Source: Nitrospirota bacterium
GTDB taxonomy: Bacteria > Nitrospirota > Nitrospiria > Nitrospirales > Nitrospiraceae
Assembly (NCBI GenBank): GCA_030645475.1
Contig: JAUSMA010000060.1
Span: 62,001-126,000 of the forward strand
Reading direction: 5' to 3'
Length of the DNA stretch: 64,000 nt
Under the pieces are notes generated by a model that saw nothing but the letters and a program-made list of their open reading frames with translations, had not been told where the DNA came from and made no database searches. Below, one piece after another: positions 52,639 to 61,699 of the stretch. The stretch's first letter is position 1; each line of letters begins with the position of its first letter. Both the position numbers and the translations under genes were made by a program.

Positions 52639-53551
52639 CGACGAGCGTTCCTTCTATTAACCTACCAGTATGGAGGTGGGTTGGCATCGGGATGGTTGTA
52701 TTAGGAGGATCGCCCCGCGAGCAGCACATCCGCCTTGTTTTCTACCTGTGATTCCAGGATTCATTTTCTGACCGTCGACCTTCTTCCGCAATACGATGTA
52801 CCCACCTATGAACGTGGGGCTAGCGGCCCCATCTTCCAGGTCTACTATCCTTGTTTGAACCTTTTCGTGTTTCTGCTTCTCATGATCTAGGCAAATCAGG
52901 ACGGTAGGGATGTCCTCTATTCATTGATTCCCTTGCCGTTGGCCTCAAGGGCCAAGGCTCCGTCGGCGTGCCTGTCCTTCTGAGTTTGAACATTAAAGCA
53001 TCCAGCTCATAGGGGACTATACGGAGGGTGAGGCATCAAGGTCTGAGACCTGCGCGTAGGGTCTGGTGATGGCATGTCGGAATTCAGAGAATGAAATGCC
53101 AAATCGATATTGTCTGCTACACTTTCCCCGATAGGCGAGAGGCATGAGCAGAATGATGCAGATTCTTAAACGATGGGGACGACACATCTCGATCGAAGCG
53201 ATGGTGATGCCGAAGTCTGTGCTTGTGATGTGTGATGGTCATTTTTTGCCAGGACGACATCATTTTGTCACAAGGTGAACAGTTCGGTGCTGGCGTGACA
53301 TGAAGGATGTCTGTGCAAGAGTGAATAGTAACCACTCGAAACAGCGTGATAATTCAAAGGCATCGTAGTGGTGACTGCATAAGTATTCAGTCGAGCACAA
53401 CCTTTGCACTATCGCCGCGTGATGAAGAGTGTCAGTAGCGATGTTTCCTGAAGATTATGTGAGGGCAATGGTGGCGGCTCTGCACCAAGGGGGCAGGATG
53501 GCGAGTGATGAGATGGAATCGTATTCCGAGGCATCAAGGAGGAGGAAGGGC
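52639..53551. other. Long gene-free stretch
   Basis: About 900 bases separating the B12 and chemosensory operons. No reading frame has both a ribosome-binding site and recognisable protein features. There is a small TTGGCC/GGCCAA hairpin near 52938 and an A/T-rich part around 53100-53340 where promoters of the chemosensory operon may lie. I could not assign a promoter or RNA. Confidence 0.5.
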
Positions 53552-54289
53552 ATGAAACAGACAAGTCTGAGTTGGAGAATGGCAGCCGGGGTGGCGGCGA
53601 CCGTCCTGGCGCTCTATGCGAGTCCTGTGATGGCTGGGAATGAGGCGGAAGTGGCTGAGCACTTGATCGAGTTGGTCAAGATCGGCCGTGGTGTCTTGTC
53701 GGAACAGATGAAGAATATCAATGACCCGGCCAAGGCCGATAAGGGGTTTACTGGCGATTACATGTCCAGCCAGGTCGTGGAACGATTTAAGAAATCGACG
53801 AAACTCGATCTCCGGATTCCCAACGTCGTGCCGCAAGCGAACCTCTATCTCGCCCTAGTCCAAGCAGAGAAGGAAGTGGTGGACGAAGCCCAGCCGATCA
53901 TCAACAAGCCAGGTATCTCCTTCAAAGGATTCATCCCTGCCGTGTTTGCCCGGAGAGTCGGAGAGCAGTTCTACAAGAAGTCTGGTGTCCGTATGAAGCT
54001 GACGGGGATCGACTATAGGAATGTCAATAATAAGCCGGATGACTTTGAGGCGGAAGTCTTGCGGATGTTCAACGATCCGCGTCACCCCAAGGGACAATCC
54101 TATGTCCGGAATACGATGGTCGACGGCAAGCCGGTGCTTCGTATGATGGATCCGGAATATGCCGGTCCGACCTGCCTGGGTTGTCATGGTTCACCGAAAG
54201 GCGATCGCGATGTGACCGGCATGAAGAAAGAGGGATGGAAAGAAGGGGAGCTGGCCGGGGCGATCAGCGTGGTGCTGCCGCTGAAGTAG
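53552..54289 (+). CDS. Periplasmic DUF3365 (Tll0287-like) c-haem protein
   Basis: A 245-residue protein with a signal peptide cleaved near VMA-GNEAE. The mature domain is of the Tll0287-like/DUF3365 type: GRGVLSEQMKNINDPAK, FIPAVFARRVGEQFYKKSGVRMKLTG (short piece: FIPAVFARRVGEQF), and one c-haem motif CLGCH at 208-212, followed by GSPKGD. Such domains carry a covalent haem with a free or exchangeable ligand and occur in redox or gas sensing. AAGGAGGAGG lies nine bases ahead of the ATG; a longer frame from 53429 was rejected. It stands 73 bases upstream of the chemosensory genes on the same strand. Confidence 0.88.
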   Translation: MKQTSLSWRMAAGVAATVLALYASPVMAGNEAEVAEHLIELVKIGRGVLSEQMKNINDPAKADKGFTGDYMSSQVVERFKKSTKLDLRIPNVVPQANLYLALVQAEKEVVDEAQPIINKPGISFKGFIPAVFARRVGEQFYKKSGVRMKLTGIDYRNVNNKPDDFEAEVLRMFNDPRHPKGQSYVRNTMVDGKPVLRMMDPEYAGPTCLGCHGSPKGDRDVTGMKKEGWKEGELAGAISVVLPLK

Positions 54290-54362
54290 CATATAGAGAT
54301 TAGGCCTGACCGAGATATGGGATAGCACGCATTCACGTTACATCACCAAAGGAGCGCGCAAG

Positions 54363-54725
54363 ATGAGCAAGATTGTCGTGGTCGATGATTCGTACGCCGA
54401 GCTGCAGTTGATCGAAGGATGCCTCAAGGCGGCCAATTACACCGTGGTGTCCTTTCCGAATACCGAGAAGCTCGAAGACAAAGTGGCCAGCGAAAAGCCT
54501 GATCTCATCGTGATGGACGTCGTGATGCCGGGCCGCAATGGGTTCCAAGCCTGCCGTGACTTGAAAGGCGATGAGCGTTGCAAGAATGTCCCGATCATTC
54601 TCTGCACCTCGAAAGGCAACGAGAGCGATAAGTTCTGGGGGCAACAGCAAGGGGCAAACGGCCACATTGTGAAGCCGTTCAAAAACGAAGAGCTGCTTGC
54701 GGCCATTAAGCGAGTGATGGGCTAA
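54363..54725 (+). CDS. CheY-like single-domain response regulator (PilG/PilH type)
   Basis: A 120-residue receiver domain: IVVVDDSYAELQLIEG, phosphorylation site Asp52 in VMDVVMPGRNGF, ILCTSKG and VKPFKNEEL. Its sequence is closest in style to PilH/PilG of pilus chemosensory systems. It is the first cytoplasmic component of this operon. GGAGCG lies before the ATG; cheW follows five bases later. Confidence 0.9.
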   Translation: MSKIVVVDDSYAELQLIEGCLKAANYTVVSFPNTEKLEDKVASEKPDLIVMDVVMPGRNGFQACRDLKGDERCKNVPIILCTSKGNESDKFWGQQQGANGHIVKPFKNEELLAAIKRVMG

Positions 54726-54729
54726 GGCA

Positions 54730-55254
54730 ATGGCATCGATGCAGCATGTCATGACCGTGGATTCCAGCAGGCCAGCGTCTGGCGCTTCAAGCTCAGGAGC
54801 CGGCCCTGGTCATTCGTCTGGATCGGCGACCATTCGTGCCGCCATCATCTCCATGGGAGGGGAGCTCTTCACGATTGATCTGCGGAGTGTTCGTGAAGTG
54901 TTCGTCGTAGAATCTATCACGCCGGTTCCCGGAATGCCTTCAGGCCTGGTGGGAGTCACGAACCTGCGCGGAACGGTGATTCCGTTGCTCGACCTGCGGA
55001 TGATGTTTTCGCTCAACGCAGAGACCACGTTGCAATATGCCGTCGTCGTGAAACATGGGAATTGGCAAGTGGGTGTGTTGGTAGATACGGTGCCAGAAAT
55101 CCGCACCCTCTCAAAAGACCAATTCATGCCGGCTCCAACCGGCACGGGGGAGGCCGAGTTTCCATTTGTGTCGACGGTGGTCAAACTCGAGGACCGGTTA
55201 CGGGGAGTGTTAGAAACCGCGGCGGTGCTCTCGCACTTCGAGACCGCAGGGTAA
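54730..55254 (+). CDS. CheW-type adaptor (PilI-like)
   Basis: A 174-residue protein with about 30 Ser/Gly/Ala-rich residues at the N-terminus followed by a CheW domain: GGELFTIDLRSVREVFVVESITPVPGMPSGLVGVTNLRG (pieces: VREVFVVESITPVPG, GLVGVTNLRGTVIPLLDL) and VVVKHGNWQVGVLVD. It bridges the MCP and CheA. It is tightly spaced with the upstream cheY-like gene. Confidence 0.92.
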   Translation: MASMQHVMTVDSSRPASGASSSGAGPGHSSGSATIRAAIISMGGELFTIDLRSVREVFVVESITPVPGMPSGLVGVTNLRGTVIPLLDLRMMFSLNAETTLQYAVVVKHGNWQVGVLVDTVPEIRTLSKDQFMPAPTGTGEAEFPFVSTVVKLEDRLRGVLETAAVLSHFETAG

Positions 55255-55334
55255 GGATGCGGAAACGTCACTATGACAGGCAGTTCACGACATGAATGCA
55301 TCGATCGCTAGCTAGCTAGAAGGAGGAGGTTCCC

Positions 55335-57209
55335 ATGGCGAGGCCTACTGTACTGCAACGGTTTGAGGACTTAAAAACACAGACGAAGCTGTTGACGGCT
55401 TTTGGCATCGTCAGCGTCATCATCGTGATTATGAGCTCGTTGGGTGTGTGGACCAATAAGCGCATCAGCCAACAGACTGATGCGATCTACGTCGACTACA
55501 CTGTCCCTCTCATCGACTTCAATACGATGTTGTTCAACGTCAATAAGTACCATGAGACGCTTCAGGACCTTGCCCGAGCGCCTCGCGCCGCTGACTTCAA
55601 AGTTGACGTGGCGAAGATCGGGCCATACAAACAGGAAGTTGATCGGCTAATCGCCGCATATGAGGCGACGATCTTGCGTGTCTCAAGCACCGGGCGCGAT
55701 GAAGCAAAAGATCTTGTGCTGTTAAAGGGGGCCCTAGCGACATTTTTTTCACAGTCTGAAGCTGGAGTTGCTGCCATTGCTGAAAGTTTTGAATCGAAGG
55801 CATTGTCACCTGGACAGGCTCAACAGATGCGGGAATTGGGACAACTTGCCTTGACGGTGAGTATTGCACCGGCCTTTGATGAAGTGAGTATTCGCCACTC
55901 AGAACAGATTAAGACGATGCAAGAAATTGCCAAGGATCTTAGTAATGAGGCAAAGTCGCTCGCTGCAAATGCAACCCTCGCGTTGGTGATCGGCGGAGTG
56001 CTCGCGGTGTTGTTGGGATTGTCGATTGGTTACTGGGTGGCGCATAAATTGGCGTTGGGTATTGGACAGGTTGCGCACGTCGCACAGTTGGCGGCAAGCG
56101 GCAACTACCAAGCTCGCGCCAAGATCACGTCGAAGGACGAACTCGGACAGATGGCCGCTTCGTTCAATGCCATGTTGGACCGCATTACGGCCCTGGTGAC
56201 GTCGGAGTCCGAGCGCGACGATATGCAAAAACGTTTGATGAGCTTTCTGGTCTTGGTCTCGGATGTCGGTAAAGGAGATTTGACAAAACGCGGTGAGGTG
56301 ACGGCAGACATGTTCGGCAACCTTGCGGACGGGTTCAACCTCATGGTGACCCGGTTCGGACAGTTGCTGAAACAGGTTCGAGAGGCTGCCGAACGCGTCA
56401 ACAAATCAGCCGGGACTCTTCGTGAAAGCGCCGGACAGATGGCTGGAACCGCGAAGCATCAGGCGGACGAATCCACCAAGACGTTGGGTGCGGTCGAACA
56501 ATTGGCGACATCCATGCGTCAGGTTGCAGAAACCGCCGGCGCTTCTTCGGAGTCGGCGAAGCAAGTGTTGCAAGCGACAGAACGCGGACGAGTGGCCGTG
56601 GAAGAAACGGTGCAGGACATGCACAGCATTCGTTCAGCCGTGCAACGTATGTCGAAGCAGGTCAAGGCGCTGGGCGACCGGTCCTTGGAAATTTCGCAGA
56701 TCGTGTCGACGATTCGAGATATTGCCAATCAGACGAACTTGCTCGCGTTGAACGCAGCCATCGAGGCGGCCGGCGCCGGCGAGGCCGGTGCCCGATTCGC
56801 CGTCGTCGCCGATCAGGTCAGAAAACTGGCCGAAAGCTCGACGCAAGCGACGCGCGAAATCGCCGATCTTGTGAAGGTGATTCAGACTGAAACGCAAGAC
56901 GCGGTGGTCGCGATGGAACAGGAAACGCAGGCGGTGGAAGCCGGATCGGCCTCCGCACTGCGCACCGGTGAAGTGTTCAACGAAATTTCAGGAATCGCTC
57001 AACGTTCGTCGGAGTTGGCGCAGACCATCGCCAGCGCGGCGGTCACCCAGACCGCGTCGACGGATCAGGTGGGTCGCTCGATTAAGGACTTCTCCGGCGG
57101 TGCCGCGGCGACGCAAAAAGTGACGGACTCTGCGCGCGTGACCGTTGAAGATATGGCGAAGCTCGCCGAAGGGCTGACGTCTTCCGTCGCCCAGTTTAAA
57201 TTGGTCTAG
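55335..57209 (+). CDS. Methyl-accepting chemotaxis protein (PilJ-like)
   Basis: A 624-residue receptor. Transmembrane segments at about 21-40 and 211-236 enclose a periplasmic helical sensing domain of about 170 residues (4HB type). A HAMP domain and a second HAMP-like segment follow at about 237-380, then the signalling coiled coil with its tip [33 protein letters not shown] (pieces: [36 protein letters not shown]) at about 460-500. A TAGCTAGCTAG run and AGGAGG precede the ATG. It feeds CheA through CheW. The ligand is unknown; the neighbouring haem protein may be a periplasmic partner. Confidence 0.92.
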   Translation: MARPTVLQRFEDLKTQTKLLTAFGIVSVIIVIMSSLGVWTNKRISQQTDAIYVDYTVPLIDFNTMLFNVNKYHETLQDLARAPRAADFKVDVAKIGPYKQEVDRLIAAYEATILRVSSTGRDEAKDLVLLKGALATFFSQSEAGVAAIAESFESKALSPGQAQQMRELGQLALTVSIAPAFDEVSIRHSEQIKTMQEIAKDLSNEAKSLAANATLALVIGGVLAVLLGLSIGYWVAHKLALGIGQVAHVAQLAASGNYQARAKITSKDELGQMAASFNAMLDRITALVTSESERDDMQKRLMSFLVLVSDVGKGDLTKRGEVTADMFGNLADGFNLMVTRFGQLLKQVREAAERVNKSAGTLRESAGQMAGTAKHQADESTKTLGAVEQLATSMRQVAETAGASSESAKQVLQATERGRVAVEETVQDMHSIRSAVQRMSKQVKALGDRSLEISQIVSTIRDIANQTNLLALNAAIEAAGAGEAGARFAVVADQVRKLAESSTQATREIADLVKVIQTETQDAVVAMEQETQAVEAGSASALRTGEVFNEISGIAQRSSELAQTIASAAVTQTASTDQVGRSIKDFSGGAAATQKVTDSARVTVEDMAKLAEGLTSSVAQFKLV

Positions 57210-57217
57210 GTCTGCTT

Positions 57218-57244
57218 CCCGGAGCATCCAGAGGATGCTCCGGG
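57218..57244 (+). other. Perfect hairpin between mcp and cheA
   Basis: CCCGGAGCATCC-AGA-GGATGCTCCGGG forms a 12-base-pair stem with a 3-base loop, nine bases past the mcp stop and 16 bases before the cheA ATG. No T-run follows. It may set relative expression of the two genes or mark an RNA processing site. Confidence 0.7.
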
Positions 57245-57259
57245 TAAGAAAGGATAGGG

Positions 57260-60200
57260 ATGAGCTCCGAACTTGACCGAGACGGCCTCGTTGACATTTT
57301 CGTCGCTGAAGCGTCGGAAGCGATGTATATCCTCACCAAGGCATTCCATCCGTCCGATGGGACGACGCCGACACCCGCGCAACTGCAAGAGCAGTATGTC
57401 TGGGCCCATAAAATTCGCGGGGCGTCAGGACTCTACGGATACGAGGGGTTAGCCCTGTTGGGGGCATTGCTGGAGTCCACCTTGGAAGAGGCGCCGTCTA
57501 TCCAGGCCGCGCGCTGGCCGAAGGCATTGGAGGCCTTACGTGGGATGGTGACCTCGTTCGAGTCTCAATTGAAAGTTGTTGCACAAGGCGGCGCTGAAGA
57601 CCCATCAGTGAGTGCGCGATGGAAAGACGAAGTGGCTAAATTATTCCCGTCTGTACCGGCCATGGTTCCATCAGAAGCAACCCTATTCAGACCGGATTAT
57701 CTCGTCCCGACTCTCGATCCCGAGGTCTTGTCGTATTTCGCTCCGGAAGCGGAGGAGTATCTGCAGACCATTGAGTCGCTCCTGCATCGTCTGCGTCATG
57801 ACTCCAAAGATGGAGAGACCATCCAGACGCTCTATCGCACGGCCCACACGCTGAAAGGGTCTGCGCACACGATCGGATTTAAGGTCGTCGGCGACATGGC
57901 TCATCCAATCGAAGATTGCATGATCGCGGTTCGTGAGGGACGGGTTGCCATGTCGTCAACGTTGGTCGGCGCGATCGGTCGAGCGGTGGAGGTGATCCGT
58001 CTGCTCATGCGTCGAGACGACGAGAATATTACTCAATTGCAGCATGATGTGCCAGAAGTCACTCAGGCGCTTGAACAGATTCGCAGTGGGGAGGGTATTG
58101 TGGTGGAGGCTCCGGCGGTTGCTCCGATCGAGTCGACGGTGCCCGTTGCGGCGGCCGTCATGGATCGTCCTGTGGAATCTACCTGCCCTGAAGGGGAAAT
58201 GCCTTCCGCCGAGAGTCCTTTAACGGATGAGTATCTGTTGCCGCTTCTGGATGCCGAAGTGCTCTCCTATTTTGCCCCGGAAGCCCAGGAATATCTCGAA
58301 TCACTCGAAGCGCAACTGCTGCGTCTTGAGAAAGAACAGCACAATCCGGAAGTCATCAATCAGCTCTTTCGGACCGCGCATACGCTGAAAGGGTCTGCCT
58401 ACACGGTTGGATTCCAGTCGATTGGCGATCTGACGCATTATGTTGAAGATTTTATGGGCTCGGTGCGGGAGGGGCGCGTCAAGATTCTCCCCGGGCATAC
58501 GGACGCGCTGTTGCGATCGGTCGATGTGGTTCGCCTGTTGATGCGGAGAGATTCTTCATCTCTCGACATGCTGCGCCAGCGATTTGCTGTGGCGATGCAA
58601 GGACTCAAGCAGCTCGATCAGCTAATGGCGGCTCAGTCCGTTGAGTCGAGGCGTGCCGTTCATTCAGTCGCGTCGCCGGTGGAGCAAGAGGCACAGGATC
58701 AGCAAGACGCTGAGCCTGCCAAGACGGTGGACGGCAAAGCGGCGGAGGATCGTGAAGTCATCCGTGTAAGCCGCGATCGGTTGGAGCGACTATTGAATTT
58801 GGTCGGCGAGCTGGTCATCGGCCGGGGTCGGCTCGAGCAGCGGTTGCATATGCTCGAGAATCTTTCGCAGCAAGTCTTAGCCTGTAAGGGGCGATTAGTC
58901 GAATCGGTTCGTTCGTTTGAGGAAAAACATACCTTCACGCTTCCGGTCGCCTCCTCGAGCCCGGCGGCCGTTCCGTTCCAGGGAGTGGCCGGTCTCAGCG
59001 ATTTCGGCAGTCTTGAGTTCGACAAGTACGACGATTTCAATATTTTGGCCCGCCGCATCAGCGAGGTCACGGCGGATATTACTGAGTCGATGACGCAATT
59101 GAGCGGATCGATTCGCCGTTCGCATGAAGACATGAGCCACTTGGCACAATTGACGCTGGGTATGCGGGATGAAATTGCCAGGGCACGTATGGTGCCGGTC
59201 GGCACGCCATTCACGCGATTCCGCCGCGCCACACGCGAGATGGCTCGCGCAACAGGGAAAGAGGTGGCATTGGTCACCTCCGGTGAACATACCGAAGTGG
59301 ACACGGGCGTCGTGGAGCGGCTGGTCGATCCGTTGGTGCACCTTGTGCGTAATGCGGTCTATCACGGGATCGAGCCTGCTGCGGTTCGCGTGTCGAAGGG
59401 GAAGCCGGGAGCAGGGACGATCTATCTCCATGCGTCCCATCGCGGGAATGCCGTATTGATTGAAGTGGAAGACGATGGAGCGGGGCTCGATGTTGAAAAG
59501 ATCCGGGCCAAGGCGGTGGAACGAGGGTTGATTCGCGCAGAGGTGGCCCGCGTGTTACCGGAGTCAGAAGTGATCAAGTTTATTTTTATGCCGGGATTCT
59601 CGACGGCTGACCAGATCGGTGATCAGGCCGGGCGAGGGGTCGGCATGGATGTGGTGAAACGTGTCATTGAAAGTATGAACGGCCACATCGATGTCGAATC
59701 CATTCGAGGTGTGGGGACGAAGTTCACCTTGAATCTCCCGCTGACCTTGCTGATTGCCACGGCGCTCATGGTGAAGGCCGGGAGTGAGCGTTATGCGATT
59801 CCATTGCCATCGGTACGCGAAGTCACGATGTTGACAGCCAGTTCACATCAACGCATGGGCGAACGGTCGATCTTGCATATCGGCGATGAGGCGATCGAGG
59901 TGCAGCCGCTTCAGCAATTGCTCACTCGGAATCGCGTGCCTGTGGAAGTCGGGAGACCGGTGGTCATCGTGAGAACGGCCGCTGGCATGATCGGTTTGCT
60001 GGTTGATGAATTGCTCGGCCGTCAGGAAATCGTTATTAAGCCCTTGGGGTCGTTCAAGTCGTTGGATCGTTCCAGCTTTGGCGGAGCGACCATCGATCCG
60101 GAAGGTCGCGTAGTCCTCGTATTGGACCCGGCTCGACTGCTGGCCCGAGAGGCGCCAGTCGCGGCGGGACCGGAGTTGTCGTTAGACGCGTCAGCCTCCG

Positions 60201-60631
60201 TGGAGGCCCTGATTCCATACGTGGAGGCGCCAGAGCCGAAGGCGTCGGAACCGTCGATTCTCTTAATCGACGACTCCTTGAGCATCCGGAAGTTCGTGGG
60301 CCGGATGTTGGAGTCTGCCGGGTATAAAGTCGATACTGCGGTGGATGGAGAAGAAGGTCTCCGTAAAGCATCGGCACAAAACTACCGATTAATCCTTACC
60401 GATCTTGAGATGCCGAAGCTCAATGGCTATGAAGTGATCCAGGGATTACGCAGCCGGGCGCAGACGCAGCAGACGCCGATTATCGTGATGACGACCAGAG
60501 CCGGAGATAAACACCGGCAAATGGCTCTGAATATCGGCGCGAGCTCGTATATTCCCAAGCCGGTTGAAGAGCGGGCGTTGATTCAGGAAATTGAGCGATG
60601 GATCGGTAAAGAGGCCACCGTGCGTCAATAG
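57260..60631 (+). CDS. CheA/ChpA-type hybrid histidine kinase with three Hpt-like domains and a receiver
   Basis: A 1123-residue protein. Hpt-like domains lie at about 1-110 (WAHKIRGASGLYG, His50), 145-280 (TAHTLKGSAHTIGF, His196) and 325-465 (TAHTLKGSAYTVGF, His374); the last two units repeat the preamble DPEVLSYFAPEAEEYL/DAEVLSYFAPEAQEYL. Next come the dimerisation segment RVSRDRLERLLNLVGELVIGR, ATPase motifs LVRNAVYHGIEP, VEDDGAGLD and GRGVGMDVVKRV, a CheW domain, and a receiver at about 998-1115 with phospho-Asp near 1048 in LTDLEMPKLNG. It is like ChpA of twitching-motility systems. It heads phosphotransfer within this operon. Confidence 0.93.
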   Translation: MSSELDRDGLVDIFVAEASEAMYILTKAFHPSDGTTPTPAQLQEQYVWAHKIRGASGLYGYEGLALLGALLESTLEEAPSIQAARWPKALEALRGMVTSFESQLKVVAQGGAEDPSVSARWKDEVAKLFPSVPAMVPSEATLFRPDYLVPTLDPEVLSYFAPEAEEYLQTIESLLHRLRHDSKDGETIQTLYRTAHTLKGSAHTIGFKVVGDMAHPIEDCMIAVREGRVAMSSTLVGAIGRAVEVIRLLMRRDDENITQLQHDVPEVTQALEQIRSGEGIVVEAPAVAPIESTVPVAAAVMDRPVESTCPEGEMPSAESPLTDEYLLPLLDAEVLSYFAPEAQEYLESLEAQLLRLEKEQHNPEVINQLFRTAHTLKGSAYTVGFQSIGDLTHYVEDFMGSVREGRVKILPGHTDALLRSVDVVRLLMRRDSSSLDMLRQRFAVAMQGLKQLDQLMAAQSVESRRAVHSVASPVEQEAQDQQDAEPAKTVDGKAAEDREVIRVSRDRLERLLNLVGELVIGRGRLEQRLHMLENLSQQVLACKGRLVESVRSFEEKHTFTLPVASSSPAAVPFQGVAGLSDFGSLEFDKYDDFNILARRISEVTADITESMTQLSGSIRRSHEDMSHLAQLTLGMRDEIARARMVPVGTPFTRFRRATREMARATGKEVALVTSGEHTEVDTGVVERLVDPLVHLVRNAVYHGIEPAAVRVSKGKPGAGTIYLHASHRGNAVLIEVEDDGAGLDVEKIRAKAVERGLIRAEVARVLPESEVIKFIFMPGFSTADQIGDQAGRGVGMDVVKRVIESMNGHIDVESIRGVGTKFTLNLPLTLLIATALMVKAGSERYAIPLPSVREVTMLTASSHQRMGERSILHIGDEAIEVQPLQQLLTRNRVPVEVGRPVVIVRTAAGMIGLLVDELLGRQEIVIKPLGSFKSLDRSSFGGATIDPEGRVVLVLDPARLLAREAPVAAGPELSLDASASVEALIPYVEAPEPKASEPSILLIDDSLSIRKFVGRMLESAGYKVDTAVDGEEGLRKASAQNYRLILTDLEMPKLNGYEVIQGLRSRAQTQQTPIIVMTTRAGDKHRQMALNIGASSYIPKPVEERALIQEIERWIGKEATVRQ

Positions 60632-60695
60632 GCTCTCTGCCGCCTGATTTTCGAATGGTTGTTGTAGCTGAGTTGTTGTCAGAACTGGAACGATC

Positions 60696-61214
60696 ATGAG
60701 TTTACGAGGTCATCTTAAATCGACGAATGTGCTCGTAGAGACGGCTAGCTTCTTGGTCGTTCGTCTGGGGGGGAGTTATCTGGCATTGCCAGCAGATGGC
60801 GTTCATGGTGTGCTCACGCCCGAAGAGGCTGGCCTGGAGCAGGCTGTGACGGCGACAGGGACGCTCTACCAGCCGGTTGATCTTGCTCACTTGCTCTCGG
60901 TGGTGGCCGATCTGTCCGGCCTCGAAGTACGGACGGTGTTGTATTCGAATGGGCATTCACATGGCGCGATTCGTGTCGAGCAGGTGGTCGGCTTGACGGA
61001 CGTCGAACGAAAGAATTGTCTTCCGTTGCCGCCGCAGTTTCGATGCGATGAACGACGGTGGTTCGGGGGGATGATGCTGTATGAGGAACTTCTGGTGTTG
61101 ATCGTGAATCCTGCCTGGATGCTGGGAGAGTTGGCTGAGGTGGTCTCTGTGGGCGCGAGGGAGACCTCGCAGCTGGTCACCGTTGGTTCGCTCACGGTTG
61201 GTGGATCGTGCTGA
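60696..61214 (+). CDS. CheW-like protein
   Basis: A 172-residue protein with a CheW fold: FLVVRLGGSYLALPADGVHGVL, LYQPVDLAHLL, GAIRVEQVVGLTDVERKN and YEELLVLIVNPAWML. The usual conserved arginine near strand 4 (LRG) is missing (the stretch here is not VxNLRG), so its contacts with CheA may differ from classical CheW. It is separated by 64 bases from cheA and overlaps the next gene by seven bases. Confidence 0.75.
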   Translation: MSLRGHLKSTNVLVETASFLVVRLGGSYLALPADGVHGVLTPEEAGLEQAVTATGTLYQPVDLAHLLSVVADLSGLEVRTVLYSNGHSHGAIRVEQVVGLTDVERKNCLPLPPQFRCDERRWFGGMMLYEELLVLIVNPAWMLGELAEVVSVGARETSQLVTVGSLTVGGSC

Positions 61215-61657
61215 GGGCGGCTCGAGGGCAGCAGCAGACTCAGACGACGAAACGGTCGTGGAATGTGGTGATCTTCTCCATTGGTGGGATGAAGTTGGCC
61301 GCACGGACGGAAGATGTGGGGGGCGTGTCACCCTGGACTGATAGTATTCCTGTGCCGAGTCGGACACCGTTCGTGCAGGCGATGCAGAAACGGGATCATG
61401 AGGTCATGCCGGTGTATGAATTGGCGAACAGGTTGAGTCGCACCTTGCAGGGAGATCCATTGCTGTGCCTGGTCGCGCGTCATGTCGATGGACCGATGGC
61501 GATCTGTATTGATGCGGCGGTACCGTCTCTCGAAACCGTAGATGCCGCAGCGATTCGACCCACTATCGGCGGTGATCTTGAAACGCTTGGGTCAGTCACG
61601 ATTGGTGGAGACGACGTGACGATCGTGGCCTTGCAACGACTGGGACGGTTAGGATAG
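61208..61657 (+). CDS. CheW-like protein, degenerate
   Basis: A 149-residue protein starting at a GTG that overlaps the previous gene. Central stretch NVVIFSIGGMKLAARTEDVGGVSPWTDSIPVPSRTPFVQAMQ (piece: VVIFSIGGMKLAARTEDVGG) and VMPVYELANRL resemble CheW strands. It again lacks the canonical NLRG loop. In Pil-Chp-type clusters such short CheW relatives (ChpE/ChpC-like) occur; exact partner unknown. Confidence 0.7.
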   Translation: MLRAARGQQQTQTTKRSWNVVIFSIGGMKLAARTEDVGGVSPWTDSIPVPSRTPFVQAMQKRDHEVMPVYELANRLSRTLQGDPLLCLVARHVDGPMAICIDAAVPSLETVDAAAIRPTIGGDLETLGSVTIGGDDVTIVALQRLGRLG

Positions 61658-61699
61658 GACCTCGTTCGAGGTTCAAGGTAATGGGGAAAGGAAACTGAG

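Noticed and set aside
53117-53335. His-rich 72-codon minus-strand frame in the long gap
   Set aside because: Composition follows an ATG-rich DNA stretch, with no ribosome-binding site or homology signal.
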